In this document: positions 7,258 to 15,890 of the stretch, one piece after another | Layout of the letters: every line of letters begins with the position of its first letter | How positions within the stretch are numbered: the first letter of the stretch is position 1 | From: Wenzhouxiangella sp. | GTDB taxonomy: Bacteria; Pseudomonadota; Gammaproteobacteria; Xanthomonadales; Wenzhouxiangellaceae | Length of the DNA: 47,671 bases | Assembly (NCBI GenBank): GCA_007694055.1 | Contig: RECK01000178.1 | Span: 1 to 47,671, forward strand | Reading direction: 5' to 3' | The notes under the pieces: model-generated | What the model saw: the letters and a program-made list of their open reading frames with translations, nothing else | Databases searched by the model: none | Told to the model about the DNA's origin: nothing | Translations under genes and position numbers: made by a program

Positions 7258-7851
7258 TCAGAACTCGACCAGGGTCTCGATCACGTGCTGGACGTAGTTG
7301 TTGAATTCCGGCTCGTCACGGTCCGGCACCAGCCCCTGGGCCTGGAGCTGCAGGTAGCCGACATAAGATGAGTAAACCAGGTTGGCCCGCTGTCGTGCCG
7401 CCAGGCCATCAAGCCCCAGCTCTTCGAAAGCACCGCTCAGATACTCGATACGACGCGAGGTGACGCGTCGCAGCACGGGCCCGACGCGCGGATCGTCCGG
7501 GGCCGCGCAAAGTGCGACATAGATGCGATGGGTCAGCGTTTGTCGACTGGTGCGCCAGACAAACTGGGCCAGGCGCTCGGCCGGTTGCTGGTCGGCCTTG
7601 AGGGCCAGTTTGAGATGGTAGCTATCCTGGTTTTCCCAGCGCTCCAGGGCGCGCTCCAGCAATTCGTCACGACCGGGAAAGTGCCAGTAGAAGCTGCCCT
7701 TGGTGATTCCGAGGCGCCGCGCCAGCGGTTCCACGGCCAGCGCACTGACGCCTTTTTCAGCAATCAACTCAAGCGCCGCCTGCTCCCAGTCGGCAGGAGT
7801 CAGGGTTGCGCGATCGGGGCCGGGACGGCTGGCAGGGGTGGAACTGGACAT
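7258..7851 (-). CDS. TetR-family regulator, probably of the hydrolase-fadE operon
   Basis: A 197-residue repressor with an N-terminal three-helix DNA-binding domain. The LARRLGITKGSFYWHFPGRDELL segment (about 43-65) is the standard TetR recognition helix and its followers. The C-terminal half is a ligand-binding domain of unknown specificity. It is divergent from the hydrolase-fadE operon across only 54 bp, so it most likely controls that operon and itself. An acyl-CoA-type ligand is a reasonable inference from the fadE neighbour, not something the sequence shows. Confidence 0.9.
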   Translation of the reverse strand: MSSSTPASRPGPDRATLTPADWEQAALELIAEKGVSALAVEPLARRLGITKGSFYWHFPGRDELLERALERWENQDSYHLKLALKADQQPAERLAQFVWRTSRQTLTHRIYVALCAAPDDPRVGPVLRRVTSRRIEYLSGAFEELGLDGLAARQRANLVYSSYVGYLQLQAQGLVPDRDEPEFNNYVQHVIETLVEF

Positions 7852-7905
7852 GGTCAGGCATCATACTCTGAAATCAAGGCCGCATGCGCAGCATTGGAGG
7901 CTTGC

Positions 7906-8859
7906 ATGCACAACAAACCGAAGACCGCTGGTGCACCATTGACTAAATCAAAATCCACCCCCATACTCAAGCGTATGGAAGCAGTACGCAAACTCAACGA
8001 CGATATCCGGCGCCGCCAGATCTGGACCGATGACGGGGTTCGGCTCAGCCTGCGCTATTACGGCGACGATCGCGCGCCATGCATCTTGATGGCTCACGGC
8101 TTCGGTCAGACCCAGTATGCCTGGGAAGGCACCGGACGCCGGCTGGCCGCGGCCGGATGGCAAGCGGTCAGCTATGACGCCCGCGGTCACGGCGAATCGG
8201 ATCGCGCCCCGAACAACGACTATGACTTCGAGCAGTTTGTCGAAGATTTTCGTCGCGTCTGCGATTCCTTGCCCAACTTGCCTGTGGTCATCGGGGCATC
8301 CATGGGCGGCCTGATCGCCCTGCTGGCGCATTCGGAAAAGCCGAAAGTCGATTTGCGCTCGCTGGTGCTGGTCGATATCGCGCCGCGCTGGGACGAACGC
8401 GGGGTCACCGCCATGCTGGCCTTCATGCGTCAGCACCCGGAAGGGTTCGCCAGCCTGGAAGAAGCCGCCGAAGCCGTCCGCGGATTCCTCCCGCACCGCA
8501 GGCGCGGCGGCAAGAACAGCAATCTTGACCGCAATCTGCGCCAGGCGGCCAACGGTCGCTGGTACTGGCACTGGGATCCGGCCATGCTCGCCCTGGCCGA
8601 GAAGAGCAGCAATCTCCAGACGCGTCTGCAGTCGGCCAGCCGGCGCCTGAAATTACCCGCAATGCTGGTCTCCGGCGGCATGAGCGAGCTGATCGGCGCC
8701 GAGCATGCCGAAGAGTTTCTGAAACTGGCCCCGCACGCCGAGCATGTTGAAGTACCCGATGCCTCGCACATGGTGGCCGGTGATGCCAACGATCATTTCC
8801 TGTCGGCGATAGCCCCGTTTTTACAGCGCCAGGCTGCGCAAGGAGCCTCCAAATCATGA
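7906..8859 (+). CDS. Alpha/beta hydrolase in the fadE operon
   Basis: A 317-residue cytosolic hydrolase with oxyanion motif AHGFGQTQ (63-70), nucleophile elbow GASMGG (S132), acid in the SYDARGHGESD region and a catalytic His in DASHMV near residue 290. ATG 7906 is chosen because GGAGG (7896-7900) sits five bases upstream; the frame stays open further upstream but would run antisense to the TetR gene. The stop overlaps the fadE start (ATGA), which implies translational coupling. A role as a lipase, esterase or thioesterase feeding beta-oxidation is inferred from context. Confidence 0.87.
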   Translation: MHNKPKTAGAPLTKSKSTPILKRMEAVRKLNDDIRRRQIWTDDGVRLSLRYYGDDRAPCILMAHGFGQTQYAWEGTGRRLAAAGWQAVSYDARGHGESDRAPNNDYDFEQFVEDFRRVCDSLPNLPVVIGASMGGLIALLAHSEKPKVDLRSLVLVDIAPRWDERGVTAMLAFMRQHPEGFASLEEAAEAVRGFLPHRRRGGKNSNLDRNLRQAANGRWYWHWDPAMLALAEKSSNLQTRLQSASRRLKLPAMLVSGGMSELIGAEHAEEFLKLAPHAEHVEVPDASHMVAGDANDHFLSAIAPFLQRQAAQGASKS

Positions 8860-11336
8860 TGATTCTTTTCCTACTTCTCGCCATTCTCGGCGCGGCCCTG
8901 GCCTGCGCCTACTTCAAGACCAGCATCACCATCTGGACCATTGCAACGGCCGTGGTCCTGCTCGGATTCACCGTTGCCGGTCAGCCTGGCTGGATCAGCC
9001 TGACCCTGGTCTGGCTTGTTTTCGCTGCCGTGGCCATTCCCTTGAATCACCGGCCGTGGCGACGCCAGTTCATCACCGCCCCGGTCCTGAAGATGTTCGC
9101 CACCATGACCCCGCAGATCTCGGAAACCGAGCGGGTGGCGCTGGAGGCAGGCACGGTGGGCTTTGAAGGCGAGCTGTTCTCGGGCCGCCCGCGCTGGAGC
9201 CGGTTCATCAAAAAGCCGCTGCACGAGCTGACCGTCGAGGAGCAGTCCTTCATCGACGGGCCGGTTGAAGAACTGTGTGACATGATCAACGAGTGGGAAA
9301 TCTCTCACTATCGGGCCGGCTTGTCGGACCAGGTCTGGGATCATCTGCGCAAGCAGGGCTTCCTCGGCATGATCATCCCGAAAAAATATGGCGGCCTCGG
9401 TTTTTCGGCCGTGGCCCATCGGGCCGTACTGGAAAAAGTCGCCGGCTTGAGCTCCACGGTGGGTTCTGTTGTGGCCGTACCCAACTCGCTGGGCCCGGCC
9501 GAGCTGTTGCTGCATTACGGCACCGATGAGCAGAAAAACCACTACCTGCCGCGCCTGGCCGATGGCCGCGAAATCCCCTGTTTCGGCCTGACCAGCACCA
9601 CGGCCGGCTCGGACGCCACTTCAATCGCCGACTACGGCGTGGTCTGCAAGCAGAAGTACAAGGGCAAGCAGACCCTGGGTATCAAGCTGAACTTCGAGAA
9701 GCGCTACATCACCCTGGCCCCGGTGGCCACCGTGGTCGGCCTGGCTTTTCGCCTGTACGATCCCGACGGCCTGCTCGGCGAACAGGCAGACCGTGGCATT
9801 ACCCTGGCCCTGGTCCCGCGCGATACCCCGGGAATGGAGATCGGACGCCGCCATTTCCCGCTCAACAACCCGTTCCCCAACGGGCCGATTATCGGCAAGG
9901 ACGTCTTCATTCCGCTCGACTACCTGCTCGGTGGCACCGAGTACGTTGGACAGGGCTGGCGCATGCTGGTCGAATCCCTGTCGGTGGGTCGGGCGATCTC
10001 GCTGCCGTCTTCGGCGACCGGCGGATCCAAGACCGCGGCGCTGGCCACGGGCGCCTATGCCCGCATCCGCAAGCAGTTCAACATGCCCATTGGCCGCTTC
10101 GAGGGCGTGGAAGAGGCGCTGGCACGGATCGCCGGTTACACCTATGCCATGAGCGCGCTCAGCCGCCAGACGGCCTCGGCCGTGGACGACGGCGAAAAAC
10201 CCTCGGTGCCCGGCGCCATCGCCAAGTACCACGCCACGGAAATGTCGCGCGAGATCATCAAGGACGCCATGGACGTGCATGGCGGCAAGGGCATCATCCT
10301 CGGGCCGAAGAACTACCTGGGACGCGCCTGGCAGGGCGCGCCGATCTGGATCACCGTGGAAGGGGCCAATATCCTGACCCGCTCCATGATGATTTTCGGC
10401 CAGGGCGCCATCCGCTGCCATCCCTATGTACTCAAGGAGCTTGAGGCCCTGCAGATCGAGGACCAGGACGAGCGCCTGGCCGAGTTCGACCGCCTCCTGT
10501 TCGCCCATGTCGGCCACAGCATATCCTGCGCCGTGCGCTCCTTCATCCTGGGCCTGAGCTTTGCCCGATTCGCCGCCGTGCCGGGCGACCGCCGCACCCG
10601 CAAGTATTACCGCAAGCTGACCCGCTACAGCGCCGCTTTTGCGTTCCTGGCCGATATCGCCATGCTGACCTACGGCGGCAAGCTCAAGCAGAAGGAAAAG
10701 ATTTCCGGTCGCCTGGGCGATGTCCTCAGTCAGCTCTACATCTGCTCGGCCATGCTGCGCCGCTTCGAGCATGATGCGCGACCGGCCTCCGACCAGCCCA
10801 TCCTGGCCTGGGCTTTCCATGACGCCGTCTACAAGATCCAGCACGCCATGCGCGGCGTGATCGACAATTACCCGTTTGCCTGGGTACGACCCTTCCTGCG
10901 GCTGGTCATTTTCCCGCTGGGCCGGGTCGAGCGGGCCCCGAACGATCGCCTGGGACACAAGGTCGCCTCGCTGCTGTTGTCCCCATCCGAAACCCGCGAT
11001 CGCCTGACCCGTGGCATCTATACGTCCGACCGCAGCGGTTATCCGATCGGCTTCATGGAGAAGCTGCTGCCTGACGTGATTGCCGCCGAGCCGCTGGAAC
11101 GCAAGCTGCTCAAGGCGTCCCGGAACGGCCAGATATCGGGCTACACCTTCGAAGAACAGCTGGAACAGGCCGTGGCTGCCAGCGTGATTACGGAGCGCGA
11201 GCGCGAGTTCCTGCTCGACGTGCGCAAGCGCACCCTGGAAGTCATCTCGGTGGACGATTTCGAGCTGGAGGAAATCCAGGGCGGACTCAGCGCCTTCGGC
11301 GACAAGGTTCGCGGCCAGCGCAAGAAGGCGGCCTGA
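8856..11336 (+). CDS. fadE: Acyl-CoA dehydrogenase FadE
   Basis: An 826-residue protein matching the long bacterial FadE (about 800-820), with two N-terminal hydrophobic segments (about 1-17 and 25-65), an FAD-binding acyl-CoA dehydrogenase core and a C-terminal FadE-specific domain. The catalytic base is expected at E502 in ITVEGANILTR. The CFGLTSTTAGSDA and DVHGGKGI segments are typical. It catalyses the first step of fatty-acid beta-oxidation. The start overlaps the hydrolase stop and is preceded by AGGAG. A strong terminator follows at 11373. Control by the divergent TetR protein is likely. Confidence 0.95.
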   Translation: MMILFLLLAILGAALACAYFKTSITIWTIATAVVLLGFTVAGQPGWISLTLVWLVFAAVAIPLNHRPWRRQFITAPVLKMFATMTPQISETERVALEAGTVGFEGELFSGRPRWSRFIKKPLHELTVEEQSFIDGPVEELCDMINEWEISHYRAGLSDQVWDHLRKQGFLGMIIPKKYGGLGFSAVAHRAVLEKVAGLSSTVGSVVAVPNSLGPAELLLHYGTDEQKNHYLPRLADGREIPCFGLTSTTAGSDATSIADYGVVCKQKYKGKQTLGIKLNFEKRYITLAPVATVVGLAFRLYDPDGLLGEQADRGITLALVPRDTPGMEIGRRHFPLNNPFPNGPIIGKDVFIPLDYLLGGTEYVGQGWRMLVESLSVGRAISLPSSATGGSKTAALATGAYARIRKQFNMPIGRFEGVEEALARIAGYTYAMSALSRQTASAVDDGEKPSVPGAIAKYHATEMSREIIKDAMDVHGGKGIILGPKNYLGRAWQGAPIWITVEGANILTRSMMIFGQGAIRCHPYVLKELEALQIEDQDERLAEFDRLLFAHVGHSISCAVRSFILGLSFARFAAVPGDRRTRKYYRKLTRYSAAFAFLADIAMLTYGGKLKQKEKISGRLGDVLSQLYICSAMLRRFEHDARPASDQPILAWAFHDAVYKIQHAMRGVIDNYPFAWVRPFLRLVIFPLGRVERAPNDRLGHKVASLLLSPSETRDRLTRGIYTSDRSGYPIGFMEKLLPDVIAAEPLERKLLKASRNGQISGYTFEEQLEQAVAASVITEREREFLLDVRKRTLEVISVDDFELEEIQGGLSAFGDKVRGQRKKAA

Positions 11337-11372
11337 CCGGCCCTGCTGCGCGCCAGGCATTTTGCGCTATAC

Positions 11373-11404
11373 TCGGCCCCGGCTCTCCGGGGCCGATTTT
11401 TTTT
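11373..11404 (+). terminator. Intrinsic terminator after fadE
   Basis: A perfect 10-bp stem TCGGCCCCGG / CCGGGGCCGA (11373-11382, 11387-11396) with a CTCT loop, then eight T (11397-11404). A TATACT at 11368-11373 overlaps the left edge of the stem. If that is a -10 for btuB, initiation would fall inside the stem, so I favour the terminator reading. Confidence 0.88.
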
Positions 11405-11407
11405 GTT

Positions 11408-11608
11408 CTGCAGGTGTCTCGGCCTTCAAGGCCGAGGTGAAACGGGAAGCCGGTGAGAGACCGGCACTGCCCCCGCAACTGTAACCGGCGTCGACTGCCC
11501 TCAGGCAGCGACGATGTCCATCAACGCCACTCGGCCACCAGGCCGGGGAAGGCCAGGACAGCGACCCGAATCCCGGGTCGACCGGAAGTCAGGAGACCGG
11601 CCTTGCAG
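11408..11608 (+). promoter_or_regulatory. Cobalamin (B12) riboswitch upstream of btuB
   Basis: The conserved core is clear: GGGAAGCCGGTG (11444-11455), CCCCGCAACTGTAACCGG (11471-11488) and the B12-box region GGAAGTCAGGAGACC (11584-11598). The closing P1 stem can form between CTGCA (11408-11412) and TGCAG (11604-11608). Cobalamin riboswitches bind adenosyl- or related cobalamins and switch off uptake genes; the next gene is btuB. Its promoter was not identified with confidence. Confidence 0.93.
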
Positions 11609-11736
11609 TTAGTTCGATAACCTGGCGGCTGCGGCGGGCAGCCCGGATGGTCTGCGTGCGCCTGCACCAGCTCCCCTCCGTTTGTCCGCGTGGCCGCGAC
11701 CAATCTGCGCGGGTGAGCGCGGGGAGTCGCATCAAC
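11609..11736 (+). promoter_or_regulatory. Riboswitch expression platform with possible Shine-Dalgarno masking
   Basis: A 128-nt leader links the aptamer to btuB. The btuB ribosome site GGGGAG (11721-11726) is perfectly complementary to CTCCCC at 11671-11676, so a ligand-dependent fold could hide it. No stem followed by a T-run is visible between aptamer and start. Translational control is therefore the more likely mode. This is inference from complementarity only. Confidence 0.45.
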
Positions 11737-13527
11737 ATGAGTCATTCAAGGCAAGTCGGACCGATCCGCTCGGTCCTGGCAGGTTTTCTTCTTTTCCCGG
11801 TTTTCGCGCTTCAGGCAGCAGACAGCGTCGGTGAGCCCCTGGTGGTCACGGCCACGCGTGGCGAACAGGCCCTGTCTGACAGCCTGGCCGCGGTATCGGT
11901 CATCGATCGCGAACGCATTGAACGCAGCCAGGCGCCGGACCTGATCGAGCTGTTGCGCCTGGAAGCCGGCGTGGATGTCGCGCGCACCGGCGGACCGGGA
12001 GGACAGACCAGCGTTTTCCTGCGCGGCACCAATTCCAACCATGTACTGGTTCTGATTGACGGCGTGCGCGCCTCGGCCTCCGGTACCGGTGGCTTTGCCT
12101 GGGAGCTGCTCGACCCGGCCATCATCGAGCGCATCGAAATCGTGCGCGGCCCGCGCGCCGCGCGCTGGGGCTCGGATGCCATTGGCGGCGTGATCCAGAT
12201 TTTCACCCGCCGCGCCGAGGGCGTGACCGTGCGCGCCGGTTACGGGCGCTACCGTGATCGCAGCCTGGTCGCATCCGCCGGTACCGGCAGCGCCGGTCTG
12301 ACCGCTGCTGCCCGGCGGGTGGGTGGGTTCTCGTCTCAGAATGAGCGCGGCTTCGCCTTCGATCCGGACGATGACGGCTTTCAGAACTTCAGCCTGGCCG
12401 GGTCAGCCAGCCAGGCGCTTGGCCGGGGTGTGCTCGATATCAGCGCCCGCCTGGCCCAGGGCGAGACGGAGTTCGATCAGGGCGAATCGGACTTTCTGAA
12501 CTACGCTGCCAGCCTGAGCTACCGATCCGACCTGGACGCGGACTGGCGCTGGCAGGCCAGCCTGGGCGCGCATCGCGATCGCCTGGAAACCGAGACACCG
12601 TTCGGCGAGTCCGAGGCCATTACCCGTCGCACCCAGGCCGGGGCACAGGTCGAAACCACGCTCGGCGCAAGCAGCCGCCTGCTGTTTGGCGCTGATGGCT
12701 GGCAGGAGTCCGGCGTCAGCCGCGGTCAGTGGGCCGAATCGCGCTACAACATCGGCGCCTGGGCCGGCGTGGACGGCAGCATCGAGGCTTTCGACTACGA
12801 GTTCAGCCTGCGCGGGGATCGTGATGAACTGTTTGGCTCGGCACTGACCGGCAATGTCGCCGGCGGCTGGCGCCTGAGCGACGACTTCAGGCTGCTGGGC
12901 AGCCTTGGGCGAGGCTTCCGGGCACCCACCTTCAACCAGCTGTTTTCGCCCGGTTTCTTTGGTTCCTTTGCCGGCAACCCCGATCTTGACCCGGAAACCA
13001 GCTGGGCCACCGAACTGGGGCTGCAATGGCGATTGGGCAGCGGCCAGCGGGCCCGTTTGAGCCTGTTCGAAAACCGGATCGATGACCTGATCGACTTTGC
13101 CGGGGTGGATTTCCAGGCCATCAACATCCGCGAAGCCCGGATCCGCGGCATCGAGTTCCACTATGGCCTGATCCTCGATGCCTGGCGCGGCGATCTGCAG
13201 CTGACCTGGCAGGATCCGGAAGACCGCGACAGCGGCCAGGACCTGTTGCGCCGCGCCCGCGAGAAAGGAAGCCTGGCCCTGGATCGGGTACTGGCCAACG
13301 GTGCCTGGCTGGGGGCCGAGCTGGTCCATGCGGGCACTCGCTTCGATGTCGGCCAGGCTCGACTGCCCTCCTACACACTGGTCAACCTGCGCGCCGGCTG
13401 GCCGCTGGGCCAGGGCCTGAGCCTGGAGGGCCGGGTCGAGAACCTGACCGACCGGGATTACGAGCAGCTGGTCGGCTTCAACACCCACCGCCGCTCGCTG
13501 TTCCTGGCCCTGTCCTGGGCCCAATGA
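11737..13527 (+). CDS. btuB: TonB-dependent vitamin B12 receptor BtuB
   Basis: A 596-residue outer-membrane receptor. It has a signal peptide (about 1-27, ending LQAADS), a TonB-box-like EPLVVTATR (about 32-40), a plug domain with GGPGGQTSVFLRGTNSNHVLVL split around residues 80-105 and VRGPRAARWGSDAIGGVI, and a beta-barrel ending LFLALSWAQ. The length and plug pattern match BtuB. ATG 11737 is chosen for the signal peptide right after it and the GGGGAG upstream; an upstream extension would lie in the riboswitch leader. The cobalamin riboswitch makes the substrate assignment strong. The stop abuts the convergent DUF6164 gene with no gap. Confidence 0.92.
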   Translation: MSHSRQVGPIRSVLAGFLLFPVFALQAADSVGEPLVVTATRGEQALSDSLAAVSVIDRERIERSQAPDLIELLRLEAGVDVARTGGPGGQTSVFLRGTNSNHVLVLIDGVRASASGTGGFAWELLDPAIIERIEIVRGPRAARWGSDAIGGVIQIFTRRAEGVTVRAGYGRYRDRSLVASAGTGSAGLTAAARRVGGFSSQNERGFAFDPDDDGFQNFSLAGSASQALGRGVLDISARLAQGETEFDQGESDFLNYAASLSYRSDLDADWRWQASLGAHRDRLETETPFGESEAITRRTQAGAQVETTLGASSRLLFGADGWQESGVSRGQWAESRYNIGAWAGVDGSIEAFDYEFSLRGDRDELFGSALTGNVAGGWRLSDDFRLLGSLGRGFRAPTFNQLFSPGFFGSFAGNPDLDPETSWATELGLQWRLGSGQRARLSLFENRIDDLIDFAGVDFQAINIREARIRGIEFHYGLILDAWRGDLQLTWQDPEDRDSGQDLLRRAREKGSLALDRVLANGAWLGAELVHAGTRFDVGQARLPSYTLVNLRAGWPLGQGLSLEGRVENLTDRDYEQLVGFNTHRRSLFLALSWAQ

Positions 13528-13899
13528 TCAGTTGGTCTGACCGAGCTGAAGCACCGGCGCGAAGAAGATCATCAGGATAAAGATGGCCAGCAACAGGTAA
13601 GCCACGGTTCGCACGGGCTGGCGCCGGGCCAGGGACCACCAGGTCTCGATCCGGCCTTCCCGGCGGGCCTGCTCGAGTTCGGCACGGGATCGCTGCAGCC
13701 GCTCATCCTGGTACTGGTCCAGCAACTGGCGCGCGCGAGGATAATCATCCTCGTTGCGCAGCCAGATGCCGCCGGCGGTAATGCCAAGCGGTCCCGCCGG
13801 CGTTCGATAATGCTCGATGGCGTGGCTGGCCATCAAGGCGGCCACTTCCTCGGCCTCATCCTCGGGCACATTGCGCAGATTCATCAGCAAACGGGGCAT
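13528..13899 (-). CDS. DUF6164 family membrane-anchored protein
   Basis: A 123-residue protein beginning MPRLLMNLRNVPEDEAEEV with an AGGIWLRNEDDYPRAR segment, the pattern I associate with DUF6164. The N-terminal 60 residues resemble a small ferredoxin-like, signal-transducing-protein-type (DUF2007-like) fold. A charged helix follows, then one C-terminal transmembrane helix (about 98-118). The function is unknown. It is transcribed alone and converges with btuB without a spacer. Confidence 0.78.
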   Translation of the reverse strand: MPRLLMNLRNVPEDEAEEVAALMASHAIEHYRTPAGPLGITAGGIWLRNEDDYPRARQLLDQYQDERLQRSRAELEQARREGRIETWWSLARRQPVRTVAYLLLAIFILMIFFAPVLQLGQTN

Positions 13900-13984
13900 G
13901 TTGCTCTGGCCTGTGATCTCGACAAGGATGGCATTCTAACTTGCTGGTTTGCATCGCCGGCATGGCTTGAGTTAGATTTACCTG

Positions 13985-14008
13985 AAATGGCAACTTTAAA
14001 TGGCAACT
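13985..14008 (+). repeat. Direct repeat upstream of the TPR-GGDEF gene
   Basis: AAATGGCAACT occurs at 13985-13995 and 13998-14008, two bases apart (13-bp period), in the divergent gap between the DUF6164 and diguanylate cyclase genes. It could be a paired regulator site; no known operator is recognised. Confidence 0.5.
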
Positions 14009-14099
14009 GCGGATCATGGCAGCCCGGTGGCCAGCCGATGATCTGACGAACGGCGGCGGCTGACGGGGTGGTCTCCACGGGGGAACGAGGCAGCAGGGA

Positions 14100-15851
14100 A
14101 TGACCTTCCGAGAAACACGAGCCGGCCCGCTTGCGCTGGTCATGGCAATCATCCTTATCTGCGAACCAGCGGGTGCCGCCATGTCCGACGAGGCATGGGA
14201 TGAACAATTGGCCCAGGTCCGGCATTTCAACACCATCGGCCAGGTGGCGCAGGCACGGCAACTGCTGGTGCAACTGACGCCGGCACTTGCCCAGGCAGGG
14301 CCCGACCAGGCCTTCGAATACGCTTTGCTGGACGCTCACAACCTGGCCCTCGGTGGTGAGCTGGAACAGGGCGCGCTCGCCCTGGAGCCGCTCTTGGCGA
14401 CCACGACCGACCGGACCAGGCGATTCCGCGCCCTGACGCTGGCAGCCAATCTCGCTGCGGCCGGACGCCAGCACGAAAAAGCGTTTACCCATCTCCGCGA
14501 CGCATTGGCTCTGCGCCAGCACATCGACCATCCGGAATATCTCAGCCAGATGCTGAGCAATGCTGCCCAGATGCTGGCCGCGGCCGGAGAAACCGAGCGC
14601 GCCATCGCCCTCGGCCAGGAAGCGGTTCAGGCAGCCCAGGCCAGCGGAATCGCACGCGAGCAATGCGTGTCGGGCCAGCGCCTGGCTTACGCCAAGGAGA
14701 AAAACGGCCAACTGGACGCGGCCGCCGAGGCCATCCTGGCTGCACTGGCATTTTGCCGGGCTGCCGGCGATCGGGTGTTTTCGGCAACACTGGCCATGCA
14801 GAAAGCCGCCCTGCTGACAAGCCGCGGGGAGAACGGCGCAGCACTGCACTACCTGGACCGCGCCGAGCGCCTGTTCGAACAGGCCGACTATGATCGCGGG
14901 CTGGCGATAGCGCGGGTCCGCCGCGCCATCCTGCTGGCCGGAACTGGCCAGATCGATGCTGCCACGGACCTGGCCCGTGGCCAGATAGCCATCCTGACCC
15001 AGGCCGGGCTCTGGGACTACGTTTCCGAAGCGCATGGCCTGCTCGCGCAAAGCGCCGGTGACGGCGGCGATTATGTCCTCAGCCTGGATCATCTCAATCA
15101 ACGCATCGAGACCGAGCGACGTCAACTCGAGCGCGAGCGGGCGCGCCGCCTCGCTTACCTGCAGATCGCTTTCGAACTTGACCAGCGCGAGGCCGAAGTG
15201 GAACAACTGCGCAACCAGGCTCTCAGCGATGCGCTGCTTGCCCAGGCCAGCCAGCAACGTTCCCGCCTGCAGATATTCGGCTACCTGGCGGCAGCCCTGC
15301 TGATCGTGATCTTGATCCTGTTGGTCTGGCAGGCCAGCCGCGAAGGACAACACTATCGCAGACTCGCGCGGCGTGATGGCCTGACCGGGCTCTACAACCA
15401 CACTCGATTCTTCGAGAACACCGATGCGCTACTGAAACGTTCGGCCAGGCGCGGCATACCCCTAACCCTGGTTCTGGCCGACATTGATCATTTCAAGCAA
15501 ATCAATGATGAGCACGGTCACCTGGCCGGCGATACCGTGCTTGAACGCGTCGGCGCCCGCTTGCGGGCAGGCTTTCCGCCACCTTCGGTATGTGGCCGTA
15601 TCGGCGGCGAGGAATTCGGCATGGTATTGCCGGGCACCGGCATGGATGAAGCCTTGCGCCGAGTAGAAAGCTTGCGCGAGGAGATCAACCGCAAGCGCGA
15701 GAGCGACCACCCGGCCGACATCCGCATGAGCTTCGGCCTGGCCGAACAGCGACCGGGCGACTCCCTGGCCTCGTTTCGCCAGCGCGCCGACGATGCCCTC
15801 TACCAGGCCAAGCGCCAGGGGCGCGATCGCGCCGTCTGCGCCACCTGCTGA
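14100..15851 (+). CDS. TPR-containing membrane diguanylate cyclase
   Basis: A 583-residue protein with an N-terminal signal sequence (about 1-26), a periplasmic region of TPR-like helical repeats (about 35-330), a coiled segment, a transmembrane helix (389-412) and a cytoplasmic GGDEF domain. The active motif is GGEEF (502-506) with the preceding RIGG. DIDHFKQINDEHGHLAGD carries the metal-binding Asp and substrate contacts. The RxxD inhibitory site is missing (Ser at the Asp position). It should make c-di-GMP in response to a periplasmic protein or peptide signal. It is probably monocistronic and converges with the M28 peptidase across 39 bp. Confidence 0.9.
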   Translation: MTFRETRAGPLALVMAIILICEPAGAAMSDEAWDEQLAQVRHFNTIGQVAQARQLLVQLTPALAQAGPDQAFEYALLDAHNLALGGELEQGALALEPLLATTTDRTRRFRALTLAANLAAAGRQHEKAFTHLRDALALRQHIDHPEYLSQMLSNAAQMLAAAGETERAIALGQEAVQAAQASGIAREQCVSGQRLAYAKEKNGQLDAAAEAILAALAFCRAAGDRVFSATLAMQKAALLTSRGENGAALHYLDRAERLFEQADYDRGLAIARVRRAILLAGTGQIDAATDLARGQIAILTQAGLWDYVSEAHGLLAQSAGDGGDYVLSLDHLNQRIETERRQLERERARRLAYLQIAFELDQREAEVEQLRNQALSDALLAQASQQRSRLQIFGYLAAALLIVILILLVWQASREGQHYRRLARRDGLTGLYNHTRFFENTDALLKRSARRGIPLTLVLADIDHFKQINDEHGHLAGDTVLERVGARLRAGFPPPSVCGRIGGEEFGMVLPGTGMDEALRRVESLREEINRKRESDHPADIRMSFGLAEQRPGDSLASFRQRADDALYQAKRQGRDRAVCATC

Positions 15852-15890
15852 GGCCGGTGACGCCCTCATCAGTGGCAAGCAGCCGTTTGG

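Noticed and set aside
9621-11360. A 579-codon frame antisense to fadE
   Set aside because: FadE motifs and start/stop coupling are on the plus strand; the antisense product shows only low-complexity Gln/Gly/Asp-rich sequence.
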